DNA of 64,000 bases from Paracoccus sp. S3-43 (GTDB lineage Bacteria > Pseudomonadota > Alphaproteobacteria > Rhodobacterales > Rhodobacteraceae): NCBI RefSeq assembly GCF_029027965.1, contig NZ_CP119082.1:1716001-1780000 (forward strand). The letters run 5' to 3'. The notes beneath the pieces are model-generated. The model made no database searches, was not told the origin of the DNA, and saw only the letters and a program-made list of their open reading frames with translations. A program made the position numbers and the translations under genes. Positions 26,304-36,516 of this stretch are shown here, piece after piece (position 1 is the stretch's first letter; each line of letters opens with the position of its first letter).

Positions 26304-27113
26304 ATGCGCAAGTTGATGCTCGGCACCGCCCTCGCCCTGCCGTTGATGATGGGCCAGGCCTTCGCACAGGACACCGCGACGACGCCTGCCCCCGCCGATC
26401 CCGCAACGGATGCCGCCACCACGGATACGGTGCCGACCGACAGCACGACCATGGGCGCGGACACCGACCCCGCGGCCGAGAATGCCGAGGCCGCCGCTGA
26501 TGCCGCCGACGCGGCCGCGGTCGCCGCCAGCGGCAAGGTCGAACAGCAGCAGGCCGCCAACGAATTGCGCATCGACTGGATCACCGATGCGACCGTCAAC
26601 GCGCCCGACGGCAGCGCCATCGGCGACATCACCGATGTGATCGTGGACGGCGGCGCGGGCACCGTGAAAGCCGCCGTGATTGGCGTGGGCGGCTTTCTGG
26701 GCATCGGCGAAAAGCAGATCGCGGTGCCTTGGGATCAGTTGACGATCAACTATGACGCGCAAGAGATCACCAGCGACCTCACCAAGGAAGAGGCCGAGGC
26801 CGCGCCGGAATACGTCTTCCGCGAACAAGAGGCCAGCCCCGACACCACGGCCGCCCCCGGAGCGGCGACGGATTCGGCTGCGGTCCCGCCCGCAGGCACG
26901 ACGGCGACGGACCCCGCCGCAGCCCCGGCTACGACCTCTGATTCGGCCGCGACTCCTGATTCGACCACGACCGCCGATCCCGCCGTCACGGATCCCGCAG
27001 TGACGCCCGATCCGGCCGCGACCGGCGCCCCTGCCCCGGCGGATACGGCGGAAACCCCCGCAACCCCGCCCGCCGAACCGGCTGACGGCACCGCGCCCGC
27101 CCCGGCCAACTGA
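26304..27113 (+). CDS. secreted PRC-barrel protein with long Ala/Pro/Thr-rich tail
   Basis: A 269-residue protein with a signal peptide (1-22, ending 'GQAFAQ'). A low-complexity Ala/Asp/Thr segment runs to about residue 78. A PRC-barrel domain follows at about 90-165 ('DATVNAPDGSAIGDITDVIV', 'VGGFLGIGEKQIAVPWDQL'), then a 100-residue tail of Asp/Pro/Ala/Thr repeats. A strong ribosome site AGGAGG is at 26292-26297. PRC-barrel periplasmic proteins are common in alphaproteobacteria and are often stress-induced; function is unknown. Confidence 0.85.
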   Translation: MRKLMLGTALALPLMMGQAFAQDTATTPAPADPATDAATTDTVPTDSTTMGADTDPAAENAEAAADAADAAAVAASGKVEQQQAANELRIDWITDATVNAPDGSAIGDITDVIVDGGAGTVKAAVIGVGGFLGIGEKQIAVPWDQLTINYDAQEITSDLTKEEAEAAPEYVFREQEASPDTTAAPGAATDSAAVPPAGTTATDPAAAPATTSDSAATPDSTTTADPAVTDPAVTPDPAATGAPAPADTAETPATPPAEPADGTAPAPAN

Positions 27114-27150
27114 CTGATCCGGCGACCTTCCGCCGCAGCACGACACGCAC

Positions 27151-27183
27151 CGGTCCCCGTCACGGCGGGACCGTTTCAGTTTC
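27151..27183. terminator. hairpin between convergent PRC-barrel and trpE genes
   Basis: CGGTCCC (27151-27157) pairs with GGGACCG (27167-27173), followed by TTTCAGTTT. It serves the plus-strand PRC-barrel gene and overlaps the trpE stop codon. Confidence 0.6.
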
Positions 27184-28678
27184 CGCGAACGAAGCGCGCC
27201 GCGCCCTCGGCAGCCCGTTGCAGGGCGCGGCTCTTGTTCACCGTTTCCAGGAATTCGGAGTCAGGGTCGCTGTCATAGACCACGCCGCCGCCCGCCTGGA
27301 TATACAGCGCGCCGTCCTTCAGCACACCCGTGCGCAGGGCGATGCACATGTCCATCTCGCCATTGGCGGCGAAATAGCCGACCGCGCCGCCATAGACACC
27401 GCGCTTTTCCGGCTCCAACTCGTCGATGATCTGCATCGCCCGAACCTTCGGTGCGCCCGAGACGGTGCCCGCAGGCAGGCCCGCCAGCAGCGCGGACAGC
27501 GCGTCCTCGCCCTCGCGCAATTCGCCCACCACGTTGCTGACGATATGCATGACGTGGCTGTAGCGTTCGATCACGAATTGCTCGGTCGGCTTCACCGTGC
27601 CGGGCCTGGCCACGCGGCCCACGTCGTTGCGCCCCAGATCCAGCAGCATCAGATGTTCGGCCAGTTCCTTCCGGTCGCTCAGCAGATCCGCTTCCAGGGC
27701 GCGGTCCTGCGCCTCGTCCGCGCCGCGCGGTCGGGTGCCCGCGATGGGACGGATCGTCACCTCGCCATCGCGCAGCCGCACCAGGATTTCGGGTGACGCG
27801 CCGACGATCTGGAAGCCGCCCAGGTTCAGGAAGAACATGAAGGGCGACGGGTTGGTGCGGCGCAGGCTGCGATACAGCGCAAAGGGCGGCAGCGGGAAAT
27901 CCATCCGCCAGCGCTGGCTGGGCACGACCTGGAAGATGTCGCCCGCCCGGATGTAATCCTTGGCCTTTTCCACCGCCGCCAGATAGTCGGCCTTGGAAAA
28001 ATTCGACACCGGCTCTCCGATCCGGGCGTCGTGGCCAAGCGCGCGGGGTTCGGTCGGCTGGCGGTCCAGCGACCGCAGCGCGTCCATGACCCGTTCGGCG
28101 GCTTGGGCATAGGCGGCGCGCGCGTTGTCGGACCCGTCGTGCCAGGCGGGCGCGCACAGCGTCACCTCGCCCCTGACGCCGTCAAGGACCGCCACGACCG
28201 AGGGCCGCATCAGCATCGCGTCGGGCAGATCCAGAGGATCGGGGTTCACGTCGGGCAGGCGTTCGACCAGCCGGATCATGTCATAGCCCAGGTATCCGAA
28301 CAGCCCCGCCGCCATCGGCGGGATGCCGTCGGGCATCCGCTCAATCCGGCTTTCGGCGATCAGGCCGCGCAGGCTGTCCAGGGCCGGGCGGTCGTCGGCC
28401 ACGAAATCGTCCGAGAACCGCGCCTGCCGGTTGATCCGCGCCTTGCCGTCGCGGCAGTCCCAGATCAGATCGGGCTTCATGCCGATGATCTGATAGCGGC
28501 CCCGGATCTCTCCGCCCGTGACCGATTCCAGCATGAAGGACATCGGCGCGGCATCCGTCAGCTTCAGCATCAGGCTGACGGGCGTGTCCAGGTCGGCGGC
28601 CAGGCGGATGGTGACAAGCTGGTTCTGGCCAGCTTTCCAGGCGGATTCGAAGGCCGCGAAATCGGGGGTGAGTTCCAT
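27176..28678 (-). CDS. trpE: anthranilate synthase component I
   Basis: Converts chorismate and ammonia to anthranilate. The 500 residues contain the feedback-site region ('TPVSLMLKL'), 'QVVPSQRWRM', 'RTNPSPFMFFLNLGGFQIVG' and the catalytic core 'RPIAGTRPRGADEAQDR', 'DLGRNDVGRVARPGTV' and 'PAGTVSGAPKVRAMQIIDEL'. Its ATG overlaps the stop of the PpiD-like gene by one base (TAATG), so translation is coupled. No leader peptide with Trp codons is seen between the two. trpG and trpD lie 4 kb away on the other strand. Confidence 0.96.
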   Translation of the reverse strand: MELTPDFAAFESAWKAGQNQLVTIRLAADLDTPVSLMLKLTDAAPMSFMLESVTGGEIRGRYQIIGMKPDLIWDCRDGKARINRQARFSDDFVADDRPALDSLRGLIAESRIERMPDGIPPMAAGLFGYLGYDMIRLVERLPDVNPDPLDLPDAMLMRPSVVAVLDGVRGEVTLCAPAWHDGSDNARAAYAQAAERVMDALRSLDRQPTEPRALGHDARIGEPVSNFSKADYLAAVEKAKDYIRAGDIFQVVPSQRWRMDFPLPPFALYRSLRRTNPSPFMFFLNLGGFQIVGASPEILVRLRDGEVTIRPIAGTRPRGADEAQDRALEADLLSDRKELAEHLMLLDLGRNDVGRVARPGTVKPTEQFVIERYSHVMHIVSNVVGELREGEDALSALLAGLPAGTVSGAPKVRAMQIIDELEPEKRGVYGGAVGYFAANGEMDMCIALRTGVLKDGALYIQAGGGVVYDSDPDSEFLETVNKSRALQRAAEGAARFVRGN

Positions 28679-30531
28679 TACTGGACCTGCGCGTTGATGG
28701 CGTTGATCGCGGACTGGTCCAGCTTTATCCCCGCCTCCCGCTGCACGGCGCGGGCATAGTAATCGAAGATGTCGGATTGCAGCGACTGGCCCAGGCGGCC
28801 GCCGACCGCATCGGTGATGCGCTGCGCATCCTCGCCCGCCAGGTCGGCCTCGTCGATGGCGTCAAGGCGCAGCAGGATCACCCGGTTTTCGGCGTCCACG
28901 ATCTCGATCTCGCCCGGTTCCGCGATGGCAAAGGCGCGGGTGACGGCATCCGCCGGGACGCCCTCGATCCAGCCGTCGCGTGTGATGTCGGGGGCGGCGG
29001 TCCATTCCGGCGCGGGCTGGCCTTCGGGCGGCGTCGGGGACAGGCGCTGCTCCTCGGCCAGGGCCAGAAGCTGGCGATGGGTTTCCGCCTGCCGCCAGTC
29101 CGCCTCGACCTCGGCCCGGATGTCTTCGAAGGGGCGCAGGGTGGGCGGAACCACCTGATCCAGCCGCAGGGCGAACACGCCGCCATCGTCCAGGCTGGCC
29201 AGTTCGGGGAAGTCGGCCTCGGATACCTCGGCCGCGCGGTCGCGGAACGCCTGGTATCCCGCGATGCTGCCTTCGCCCGGCACGGCACCGGCGGACCAGT
29301 CGATGGTGCCCAGTTCAAGCTCGGTCTCCTCGGCCACCTGCTCCAGCGAGGCGCCGCCCGCCAGCAGATCCTCGTAATCGGCGGTGCGATCCTCGATGGT
29401 GCGGGCGGCGCGGTCCAGCGCGGCCTCGGCGCGCAGATCCTCCTGCGCCTCCTCGAAGGGGATGTTCACCGGCTCCAGCACGGCATGGACGGCGAACAGC
29501 GCGGGGCCAAGGTCGGTCTGGATCGGCCCGACGACGCCCGGCTGATCGGGGGCAAAGACCGCCGCGCCCGCCGCGCCCAGATCGGCCTGGGACACCTCGC
29601 CCAGTTCGGCATCCTCGGGTTGCAGGCCGCGTTGCAGCACGAAGGACTCGAAAGGCGCGGTGCCCGCGTCGATCCGGGCCTTGGCGGCCTCGGCGTCCTG
29701 GGCCGAGGGGAACACCAGGCGGCTGACCAGGCGGCGTTCGGGTTTCCGGTATTCGTCGATATTGGCGTCATAGGCGGCGCGCAGCGCGGCCTCGTCCAGC
29801 TGCACGGTCGGGGCCAGCCTCTCGGGCGTCAGCCAGACATAGGTGATCTTGCGCATCTCGGGCGCGGTGAAGCGATCCGCGTTGGCGCTGTGCCAGGCTT
29901 TCAGCGTCGCCTCGTCCGGCTCGGCGATGGGGGCGGGCAGCAGGTCGGGGGTCAGTTCCCGCCAGGCCACGTCGCGCCGTTCCAGGATCCATTTCGCGGT
30001 GGTGTCCACGGCGGCCCTGGGGGCATCGACGCCGCCCGCCACGGCCCGCTGGATCAGCAGACGCGCTTCGTCCATGCGGACCTCGCGTTCGAATTCGGCC
30101 TCGGACAGGTTCTCGCGGCGCAGGATCTCGGCATAGCCGGCGCGGTCGAAGCTGCCGGTGGGGCCGCGGAAGGCGGGAGCCTCCAGGATGGCCTGGCGGA
30201 CCTTTTCGTCGCCCACCGATACGCCGATCTTGCGGGCCTCTTCCTCAAGCGCGGCGGCGGTGATCAGCTGCGACTGCACCGCCTGGGGCAGGCCGATGGC
30301 CTGGGCCTGGGCCATGCTGAGCGGCTGGCCGGTCTGCTGCTGATAGGCGTTCATCTGCTGGCGCAGCACGCGGGCATAGTCGTCGGCGGTGATGGTCGTG
30401 TCGCCCACCGACCCGATGGCCGTCGATCCGCCGGAAAAGCTGGTCACGCCGAAACCGCCCAGGCCCAGAACCATCAGGCCCATCAGCACCCAGACGATGG
30501 TGGACTTTCCGTGTGTCCGCAGGTTCTTCAT
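28678..30531 (-). CDS. PpiD/SurA-like membrane-anchored peptidyl-prolyl isomerase
   Basis: A 617-residue protein with a short cytoplasmic head, one helix at about 15-33 ('VWVLMGLMVLGLGGFGV') and a large periplasmic part. The SurA N-like domain covers about 35-190 ('GLPQAVQSQLITAAALEEEA'), and parvulin-like regions follow up to about 360 and 480. It is probably a chaperone for outer-membrane and secreted proteins. The parvulin catalytic residues are not well conserved by eye, so it may be a chaperone without isomerase activity. trpE follows with a one-base overlap. Confidence 0.85.
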   Translation of the reverse strand: MKNLRTHGKSTIVWVLMGLMVLGLGGFGVTSFSGGSTAIGSVGDTTITADDYARVLRQQMNAYQQQTGQPLSMAQAQAIGLPQAVQSQLITAAALEEEARKIGVSVGDEKVRQAILEAPAFRGPTGSFDRAGYAEILRRENLSEAEFEREVRMDEARLLIQRAVAGGVDAPRAAVDTTAKWILERRDVAWRELTPDLLPAPIAEPDEATLKAWHSANADRFTAPEMRKITYVWLTPERLAPTVQLDEAALRAAYDANIDEYRKPERRLVSRLVFPSAQDAEAAKARIDAGTAPFESFVLQRGLQPEDAELGEVSQADLGAAGAAVFAPDQPGVVGPIQTDLGPALFAVHAVLEPVNIPFEEAQEDLRAEAALDRAARTIEDRTADYEDLLAGGASLEQVAEETELELGTIDWSAGAVPGEGSIAGYQAFRDRAAEVSEADFPELASLDDGGVFALRLDQVVPPTLRPFEDIRAEVEADWRQAETHRQLLALAEEQRLSPTPPEGQPAPEWTAAPDITRDGWIEGVPADAVTRAFAIAEPGEIEIVDAENRVILLRLDAIDEADLAGEDAQRITDAVGGRLGQSLQSDIFDYYARAVQREAGIKLDQSAINAINAQVQ

Positions 30532-30597
30532 GGCCCGGCCTTCCTTCGTGATCCTGTCGGGTTTCTTTAGGGCGCGCGGGGGTCCGCGACAAGCCCG

Positions 30598-31782
30598 TCA
30601 GCCGGACAGGCCCCGCAGCCGATCAGCCAGGGCGGCGATCCGGTCGCCGCCGATATTGGCGAAGGCGATGCGCAGATGGCGCGGCCCGGCGGGATCGTCG
30701 GGCGGCACGAACATCGTGCCCGGCAGCGCCAGCACGCCGATATCGGCCACCATGCGCCGCGCCAGATCGGCCGAGGATTCAGCCAGCGGATGGTCCACCC
30801 AGGCGAAATAGGCCCCCGCGCTTTTGACGCGCCAGCCCGGCAGCGCCCGGATCGCCGCGACGGTCGCATCGCGCCGCGCCAGGATCTCGGCCCGTTCCCC
30901 GGCCAGCCAGCCGCGCAGGTGCTCCATCCCCCACAGCGCGCCGATCTGGCCCAGTTGAGAGGTCGAAATCGCCACCGTGTCCAGGAATTTCTCGACCTGC
31001 GCCATCCGGTCGGACGAGGTGATCAGCGCGCCGACCCGGTGCCCCGTCAGGCGATAGGCCTTGGAAAAGCTGTAAAGCTGGATCACCGTCCGATCCCAGC
31101 CGGGCCGCGTCGGCAGGTCGTGCGGCGGCCCGCTGCGGCTGTCGAAATCGCGATAGGTCTCGTCCAGGATCAGCGCCAGCCCGTGCCGCCTGGCCAGATC
31201 GAAGAACCGCGCCACCAGTTCGGCGGGATATTCCGCGCCCGAGGGGTTGTTCGGCGTCACCAGCACGATGGCCCGGCAGCGCGGCCCGATCAGATCCGCC
31301 GCCCGTTCGGGATCGGGCAGCAGGTCGTCGCCGCAGGGCAAGGGCAGCGCGCCGATGCCCTGCATGTCCAGCCACATCTTGTGATTGAAATACCAGGGCG
31401 TCGGCAGGATCACCCGATCCCCCGCCTGCGCCAGCGTCGCGATGGCCGCGCAGAAGGCCTGGTTGCAGCCCTGCGTGATCGCCACCTGCGCGGGATCCAC
31501 CGCACCGCAATAGCTGCGGGAAAACTCGACCGCGACCGCCGCGCGCAGGTCGGGATTGCCCAGCACCGGGCCATAGAGATGCGCGTCAGCCCGGTTCAGC
31601 GCCGCATCGGCCATCGCCTGGCGCAGCGCCAGCGGCGGCGGATCGACGGGGGCGGCCTGGCTGACATTGATCAGCGGGCGGTCGGGCGGAAAGGTCGCGC
31701 CCGCCAGCCAGCGCCGTGCCTCCATCACCGGGGGCGCGAAGGTCGCGGCCAAAGCCGGGTTCAGGGCCGCGGTGTCAGTCAC
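30598..31782 (-). CDS. class I/II pyridoxal-phosphate aminotransferase
   Basis: A 394-residue fold-type I enzyme. The start chosen is GTG 31780-31782 ('[20 protein letters not shown]'); it overlaps the upstream gene by 8 bases. Landmarks are '[13 protein letters not shown]', '[16 protein letters not shown]', '[10 protein letters not shown]' and the Schiff-base lysine in '[16 protein letters not shown]'. The substrate is not known. In Rhodobacteraceae this gene commonly sits next to the trp genes, but that does not prove an aromatic substrate. Confidence 0.9.
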   Translation of the reverse strand: MTDTAALNPALAATFAPPVMEARRWLAGATFPPDRPLINVSQAAPVDPPPLALRQAMADAALNRADAHLYGPVLGNPDLRAAVAVEFSRSYCGAVDPAQVAITQGCNQAFCAAIATLAQAGDRVILPTPWYFNHKMWLDMQGIGALPLPCGDDLLPDPERAADLIGPRCRAIVLVTPNNPSGAEYPAELVARFFDLARRHGLALILDETYRDFDSRSGPPHDLPTRPGWDRTVIQLYSFSKAYRLTGHRVGALITSSDRMAQVEKFLDTVAISTSQLGQIGALWGMEHLRGWLAGERAEILARRDATVAAIRALPGWRVKSAGAYFAWVDHPLAESSADLARRMVADIGVLALPGTMFVPPDDPAGPRHLRIAFANIGGDRIAALADRLRGLSG

Positions 31783-32482
31783 GCGACAGCCCTTGCAGAT
31801 CGGACAGGTCGGGCGGCAACGACAGATCGAGCGCCGGGGCGGGCAGGCCCGGCGCGGGATTTCCGGCCGGACGATCGGCGGGCCTCGCCGGGGCTGCGTC
31901 CGGCGCATCCGCGACCGCCCGGTCAGGGGCGGCTGGCGCGGCGGGCTGGGCAAGGACGGCGGGACGGTCAAGCTGCGGCGCATCCTCGCCCGCGGCGGGG
32001 GCGGTCTGGACCGGGCCGTCCCGTTCGCCCGCTGGCTGCGGGCGCGGATCGGCGACCGTCACCGCGACCGGCGCGGGTTCCGAGGTCGGCGCCACGACGG
32101 CGGGCGCCTCGGCCTGGCTGGGACGGTCCTGGGCCAGCGGCGCGGGCAGGCTGGGCGCCAGATCCCCGCCGCGCCCGAATTCCGACCCGACCGGCAGGTC
32201 GACCGATTCCGCGACCGGCGCGTCGGCGGGCGTTGCGGGCGCGGGCTGCGGTTCCACGGCGGCGGGTTCCGGTTCGGGCACGGCGACGGGCGCGGGTTCG
32301 GCCGCGGGTTCGGCCACGGGTTCCGCCACCGGGACCGGTTCCGGCTGCGGCGCGGATTGCTGCGGCGCGGATTCAGGCACGGGCGCGGGCACCGGCAGGG
32401 GCGCGGCCAGCGACAACGCGGCCACGGCGGCGATGCTGACCACGCCGCCATGCAACAAACCTGTCCAGAAACCGCGTGCCAT
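31775..32482 (-). CDS. membrane-anchored Pro/Ala-rich protein, possibly a truncated YibQ-type protein
   Basis: A 235-residue protein starting at ATG 32480-32482. '[20 protein letters not shown]' forms an N-terminal anchor, then comes a long Pro/Ala/Glu/Val repeat region and a short end '[15 protein letters not shown]'. The anchor resembles the start of divergent polysaccharide deacetylase (DUF610/YibQ) proteins of Rhodobacteraceae, which then have a Pro-rich linker and the catalytic domain. Here no catalytic domain follows; the aminotransferase begins at once. It may be a cell-wall spacer or a shortened remnant. Function unknown. Confidence 0.65.
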   Translation of the reverse strand: MARGFWTGLLHGGVVSIAAVAALSLAAPLPVPAPVPESAPQQSAPQPEPVPVAEPVAEPAAEPAPVAVPEPEPAAVEPQPAPATPADAPVAESVDLPVGSEFGRGGDLAPSLPAPLAQDRPSQAEAPAVVAPTSEPAPVAVTVADPRPQPAGERDGPVQTAPAAGEDAPQLDRPAVLAQPAAPAAPDRAVADAPDAAPARPADRPAGNPAPGLPAPALDLSLPPDLSDLQGLSRD

Positions 32483-32587
32483 AGGCCCCTTCGTATCCCT
32501 GCCGGTCTTGACCCCCCGGCTTGCTTTGGCCCATCTATAGCGGACCCGTTCAGGCGGGGAAACCGCCACCATATCAGGGCGCCCATC

Positions 32588-33178
32588 ATGATCCTTCTGA
32601 TCGACAATTACGACAGCTTCACCTGGAACCTCGTGCATTACCTGGCCGAGGCCGGGGCCGAGGTCGTGGTGCGCCGCAACGACGCGCTGAGCGTGAACGA
32701 CGCCCTGGCGATGGAACCTGACGGAATCGTGATCTCTCCCGGACCCTGCGATCCGGCGCAGGCGGGCATCTGCCTGGACCTGATCCGGGCGGCCGCCGAC
32801 CGCGCGATCCCGCTGCTGGGCGTCTGCCTGGGCCACCAGGCCATCGGAGAGGCCTTCGGCGGCAAGGTCGTGCGCGCGAACCGCATCATGCACGGCAAGA
32901 CCGACGCAATTCATCATGACGGCAGTGGGGTGTTCGCCGGGCTGGCCTCACCCCTGACCGCCACACGATACCATTCCCTGACGGTGGAACCCGCCAGCCT
33001 GCCCAACTGCCTGCGCGTCACCGCCACGTCGGACGACGGCACCATCATGGGCCTGATCCACGAGGCCCTGCCCATCGAGGGCGTGCAGTTCCATCCCGAA
33101 TCCATCGCCTCGGAACACGGGCACGACATGATCCGCGCCTTCCTGGCCCGCTGCACTCCGCGAAAGGCGGCGGCATGA
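32588..33178 (+). CDS. trpG: anthranilate synthase component II (glutamine amidotransferase)
   Basis: Supplies ammonia to TrpE. The 196 residues start '[20 protein letters not shown]'. The class I glutaminase triad is Cys in '[13 protein letters not shown]', and His and Glu in '[15 protein letters not shown]'. It starts at ATG 32588 and overlaps trpD by ATGA at 33175-33178. The 105 bases upstream, shared with the divergent Pro-rich gene, should hold the promoters. Confidence 0.95.
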   Translation: MILLIDNYDSFTWNLVHYLAEAGAEVVVRRNDALSVNDALAMEPDGIVISPGPCDPAQAGICLDLIRAAADRAIPLLGVCLGHQAIGEAFGGKVVRANRIMHGKTDAIHHDGSGVFAGLASPLTATRYHSLTVEPASLPNCLRVTATSDDGTIMGLIHEALPIEGVQFHPESIASEHGHDMIRAFLARCTPRKAAA

Positions 33179-34200
33179 CCCCCACCGACATCCGCCCGCT
33201 GATCGGCATCGCCGCCACCCGCCCGCTGACCGCGGACGAGGCCGAGGCCGCCTTTTCCGCCCTGTTCGACGGCGCGGCGACCCCCGCGCAGATCGGCGGG
33301 CTGCTGATGGCCCTGCGCGTGCGGGGCGAGACGGTCGACGAGATCGCCGCCGCCGCCCGCGCCATGCGCAAGCGGATGAACCGCGTCCATGCCCCCGAGG
33401 GCGCCATCGACATCGTCGGCACTGGCGGCGACGGCAAGGGCACGCTGAACATCTCGACCGCGACGGCCTTCGTGGTGGCGGGCGCGGGCGTGCCGGTCGC
33501 CAAGCACGGCAACCGCAACCTGTCGTCGAAATCCGGGGCGGCGGATGCGCTGACGAAGATGGGCATCAACGTGATGGGCGGGCCTGCGGTCGCGCAATCG
33601 GCGATCCGCGACGCGGGCATCTGCTTCATGATGGCGCCGATGCACCATCCGGCGATGCGCCATGTCGGCCCGCCGCGCGCGGAACTGGGCACAAGAACCG
33701 TCTTCAACCTGCTGGGTCCGCTGACAAATCCGGCCTCGGTCCGGCGGCAGCTGACGGGGACGTTCAGCGCGGAATGGATCCGCCCGATGGCCGAGGTTCT
33801 GCGCGACCTGGGCAGCGACGCCGCCTGGCTGGTCCATGGCGCGGACGGCACGGACGAGATCAGCATCGCGGGCGAAACCCATGTCGCGGCGCTGAAGGAC
33901 GGCGAGATCGGCGAATTCACCATCGCCCCCGAGGATGCGGGCCTGCCCCGCCACCCGTTCGAGGCGATCATCGGCGGAGAGCCGCATGAAAACGCCGCCG
34001 CCTTCCGCGCGCTGCTGGACGGCGCGCGCAGCGCCTATCGCGACGCGGTGCTGCTGAACGCCGCCGCCGCGCTGCTGATCGCGGAAAAAGTGGCCGACCT
34101 TCGCGAGGGGGCCGCGATGGCGGCGGAATCCATCGACAGCGGCGCGGCCAAGGCGCGGCTGGACCGGCTGGCCCAGGTCACCGGGGCGCCCGAGGCATGA
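33175..34200 (+). CDS. trpD: anthranilate phosphoribosyltransferase
   Basis: Adds phosphoribose to anthranilate. The 341 residues contain the PRPP loop '[20 protein letters not shown]', '[19 protein letters not shown]', '[20 protein letters not shown]' and '[14 protein letters not shown]'. The usual next gene trpC is not here; ung follows with an ATGA overlap. Confidence 0.96.
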   Translation: MTPTDIRPLIGIAATRPLTADEAEAAFSALFDGAATPAQIGGLLMALRVRGETVDEIAAAARAMRKRMNRVHAPEGAIDIVGTGGDGKGTLNISTATAFVVAGAGVPVAKHGNRNLSSKSGAADALTKMGINVMGGPAVAQSAIRDAGICFMMAPMHHPAMRHVGPPRAELGTRTVFNLLGPLTNPASVRRQLTGTFSAEWIRPMAEVLRDLGSDAAWLVHGADGTDEISIAGETHVAALKDGEIGEFTIAPEDAGLPRHPFEAIIGGEPHENAAAFRALLDGARSAYRDAVLLNAAAALLIAEKVADLREGAAMAAESIDSGAAKARLDRLAQVTGAPEA

Positions 34201-34835
34201 GGCCGCCCACGGCCTGGGACCACCTGCCCTTTTTCCGCGAGGACTGGCCCGCGATCCGCGACCGCCTTGCGGGCCTGGACGACTGGCTGCCCGGCCCCGC
34301 CCTGGTCTTCGCCGCGCTTGAGGCGACGCCCCCCGAACAGGTCAGGGTGGTGATCCTGGGCCAGGATCCCTATCCGACGCCGGGCCATGCGAACGGGCTG
34401 GCCTTTTCCGTCGCGCCCGACATCGCCCTGCCCCGGTCGCTGAAGAACATCTTTGCCGAACTGCGCGACGATCTGGGCGCGGCCCCCGCCACCGGCGATC
34501 TGTCGGGCTGGGCGCGCCAAGGGGTGCTGCTGCTGAACACCTCGCTGTCGGTGCCGGCGGGGGATGCCGGGCGGCACGCGAAATGGGGCTGGGACCGGCT
34601 GGCCCGCGATGCCGTAACCGAGGCGCAGAAGCACGGCCCGCTGGCCTTCCTGCTGTGGGGCGCGCAGGCGCAGAAGGCCGTGGCGGGCCTGCCCCGCCCG
34701 CAGGATCTGGTGATCGCGACGGCGCATCCCTCGCCCTTGTCGGCGAAGCGGGGGTTCTTTGGCAGCAGGCCGTTCTCGCGGATCAATGCCTGGCTGGTGG
34801 CGCAGGGGCGCGAGCCGGTGGATTGGGCGGCATGA
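34197..34835 (+). CDS. ung: uracil-DNA glycosylase, family 1
   Basis: Removes uracil from DNA. The 212 residues have the water-activating motif '[20 protein letters not shown]' and the minor-groove loop '[20 protein letters not shown]', both diagnostic of Ung. Its ATG overlaps the trpD stop (ATGA), which puts a repair gene behind the tryptophan genes. It converges on hflX with 31 bases between. Confidence 0.95.
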   Translation: MRPPTAWDHLPFFREDWPAIRDRLAGLDDWLPGPALVFAALEATPPEQVRVVILGQDPYPTPGHANGLAFSVAPDIALPRSLKNIFAELRDDLGAAPATGDLSGWARQGVLLLNTSLSVPAGDAGRHAKWGWDRLARDAVTEAQKHGPLAFLLWGAQAQKAVAGLPRPQDLVIATAHPSPLSAKRGFFGSRPFSRINAWLVAQGREPVDWAA

Positions 34836-34866
34836 CCTGCCCTGTCCCTCGGGATGCGGGCTGACC

Positions 34867-36189
34867 CTACAGCGCGTCGAAGCCCGCCTTCTGCCGTTCG
34901 GTCCACAGCAGATGCAGCGTCAAGCCGTCCTCGCCGGACTCCTCGCGCTGAACCACGCCCGCCTCGTGCAGCCACGCCCGGCGGCGGCCGTCCGAGAAAG
35001 GCAGCGTCACCGCACCCGTTTCCTTCGGTTCGTCCAGGGCCTCGGACAGATGCGCGTCGATGGCGGCGGTCAGCTCGTCCAACCCCTCGCCGGTCAGGGC
35101 GCTGACGGCCTGGATGCCCTGGGTCCGGGCATCGGTGCGGCGCAGGGCGTCGCGGGTGTCGGGGGACAGGGCGTCGATCTTGTTCCAGACCTCGATCAGG
35201 GCGACATCGTCGTCAACGCCCAGCGATTCCAGGATTTCGGCCACGTCGGCGGCCTGTTCCTCGGTCTCGGGGTGGCTGATGTCGCGGACATGCAGGATCA
35301 GGTCGGCCTCCAAAACCTCCTCAAGCGTGGCGCGGAAGGCGGCGACCAGTTCGGTGGGCAGGTCGCTGATGAAGCCCACGGTGTCCGACAGGATGATCCG
35401 GCGCCCCTGCCCGCCGCCCGAGACACCCTTGGCACCCGGCAGGCGGACCCCGCGCATCGTCGGATCCAGTGTGGCGAACAGCATGTCCTTGGCCAGAACC
35501 TCGGCCCCGGTCAGGCGGTTGAACAGCGTCGATTTCCCGGCGTTCGTGTAACCCACAAGCGCCACGATGGGATAGGGCACCTTGGCGCGGGCGGCGCGGT
35601 GCAGGGTGCGGGTCTTCACGACCCGCTCAAGCTGGCGGCGCAACCGGGTCATCTGTTCGTCGATGGCGCGGCGGTCGGCCTCGATCTGCGTCTCGCCGGG
35701 ACCGCCGACGAAGCCCAACCCGCCGCGCTGGCGTTCCAGGTGGGTCCAGGCGCGGACCAGCCGGGTGCGCTGATAGGAGAGCGCGGCCAGTTCCACCTGC
35801 AACACGCCCTCGCGCGTGCGGGCGCGGTCGGCGAAGATTTCCAGGATCAGCCCGGTCCGGTCCAGAAGCTTGACGCCCCAGTCCTTTTCCAGGTTGCGCT
35901 GCTGCACGGGCGACACCGGGCCGTCGATCAGCACCAGATCGACCTCGGCCGCGTCCAGCCGCCCGCCGATCTCGGCCAGCTTGCCCTTGCCGAACAGCCG
36001 GCCCGGATCGGGCTTGCGCAGCCGCACCACCTCATCCCCCACGATCTCGATCCCAGGCAGGGCATGGGCCAGCGCCACGGCCTCGGCCAGGGCATGTTCG
36101 GGTTCACGCCGCTGGGTGCGGGCGGCCAGGTCGGGATGGATGACATAGGCGCGGGTCGGCCGAGCCTCGGTCGGGGTGGGCTCCGTCAA
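34867..36189 (-). CDS. hflX: GTPase HflX
   Basis: Ribosome-binding GTPase that splits stalled 70S ribosomes. The 440 residues have the N-terminal HflX domain ('VVRLRKPDPGRLFGKGKLAE'), the coiled 'QRGGLGFVGGPGETQIEADR' block, then the G domain: G1 'VGYTNAGKSTLFNRLTG', G3 'LSDTVGFISDLP' and G4 'VWNKID'. The start appears to be TTG 36187-36189, which directly follows the hfq stop with no spacing. No nearer ATG fits the family N-terminus. Confidence 0.93.
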   Translation of the reverse strand: MTEPTPTEARPTRAYVIHPDLAARTQRREPEHALAEAVALAHALPGIEIVGDEVVRLRKPDPGRLFGKGKLAEIGGRLDAAEVDLVLIDGPVSPVQQRNLEKDWGVKLLDRTGLILEIFADRARTREGVLQVELAALSYQRTRLVRAWTHLERQRGGLGFVGGPGETQIEADRRAIDEQMTRLRRQLERVVKTRTLHRAARAKVPYPIVALVGYTNAGKSTLFNRLTGAEVLAKDMLFATLDPTMRGVRLPGAKGVSGGGQGRRIILSDTVGFISDLPTELVAAFRATLEEVLEADLILHVRDISHPETEEQAADVAEILESLGVDDDVALIEVWNKIDALSPDTRDALRRTDARTQGIQAVSALTGEGLDELTAAIDAHLSEALDEPKETGAVTLPFSDGRRRAWLHEAGVVQREESGEDGLTLHLLWTERQKAGFDAL

Positions 36190-36423
36190 TCAGTCCTCGC
36201 CTTCGTACAGCGAAATGGGCTGGCCCGGCATGATCGTGCTGATGGCGTGCTTGTAGACCAGTTGCGACTGGCCGTCGCGGCGCAGAAGAACGCAGAAATT
36301 ATCGAACCATGTAATGACGCCCTGCAACTTGACGCCGTTGATCAGGAAGATCGTGACGGGCACCTTCGCCTTGCGGACATGATTGAGAAATGCGTCCTGC
36401 AAGTTCTGCTTGTCGCCAGCCAT
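36190..36423 (-). CDS. hfq: RNA-binding protein Hfq
   Basis: Sm-like hexamer that pairs small RNAs with mRNAs. The 77 residues carry Sm1 ('[19 protein letters not shown]') and Sm2 ('[10 protein letters not shown]'), and the short acidic tail typical of alphaproteobacteria. '[16 protein letters not shown]' is the standard start. The stop TGA abuts the hflX TTG. The upstream 93 bases to trkH probably hold its own promoter. Confidence 0.97.
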   Translation of the reverse strand: MAGDKQNLQDAFLNHVRKAKVPVTIFLINGVKLQGVITWFDNFCVLLRRDGQSQLVYKHAISTIMPGQPISLYEGED

Positions 36424-36516
36424 TCTTGTTTCCGTTTTTTGCTGTCCCGGTCGAATTCACATCTATGCGGTTGATGCGGCCCTTGCAAGCGTGTCGGGAC
36501 GCCGGACTGTTACGGC

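Noticed and set aside
26304..27113. Minus-strand Arg/Gly-rich frame opposite the PRC-barrel gene
   Set aside because: It mirrors the Ala/Pro/Thr repeats, and the plus strand has a strong ribosome site, signal peptide and domain.
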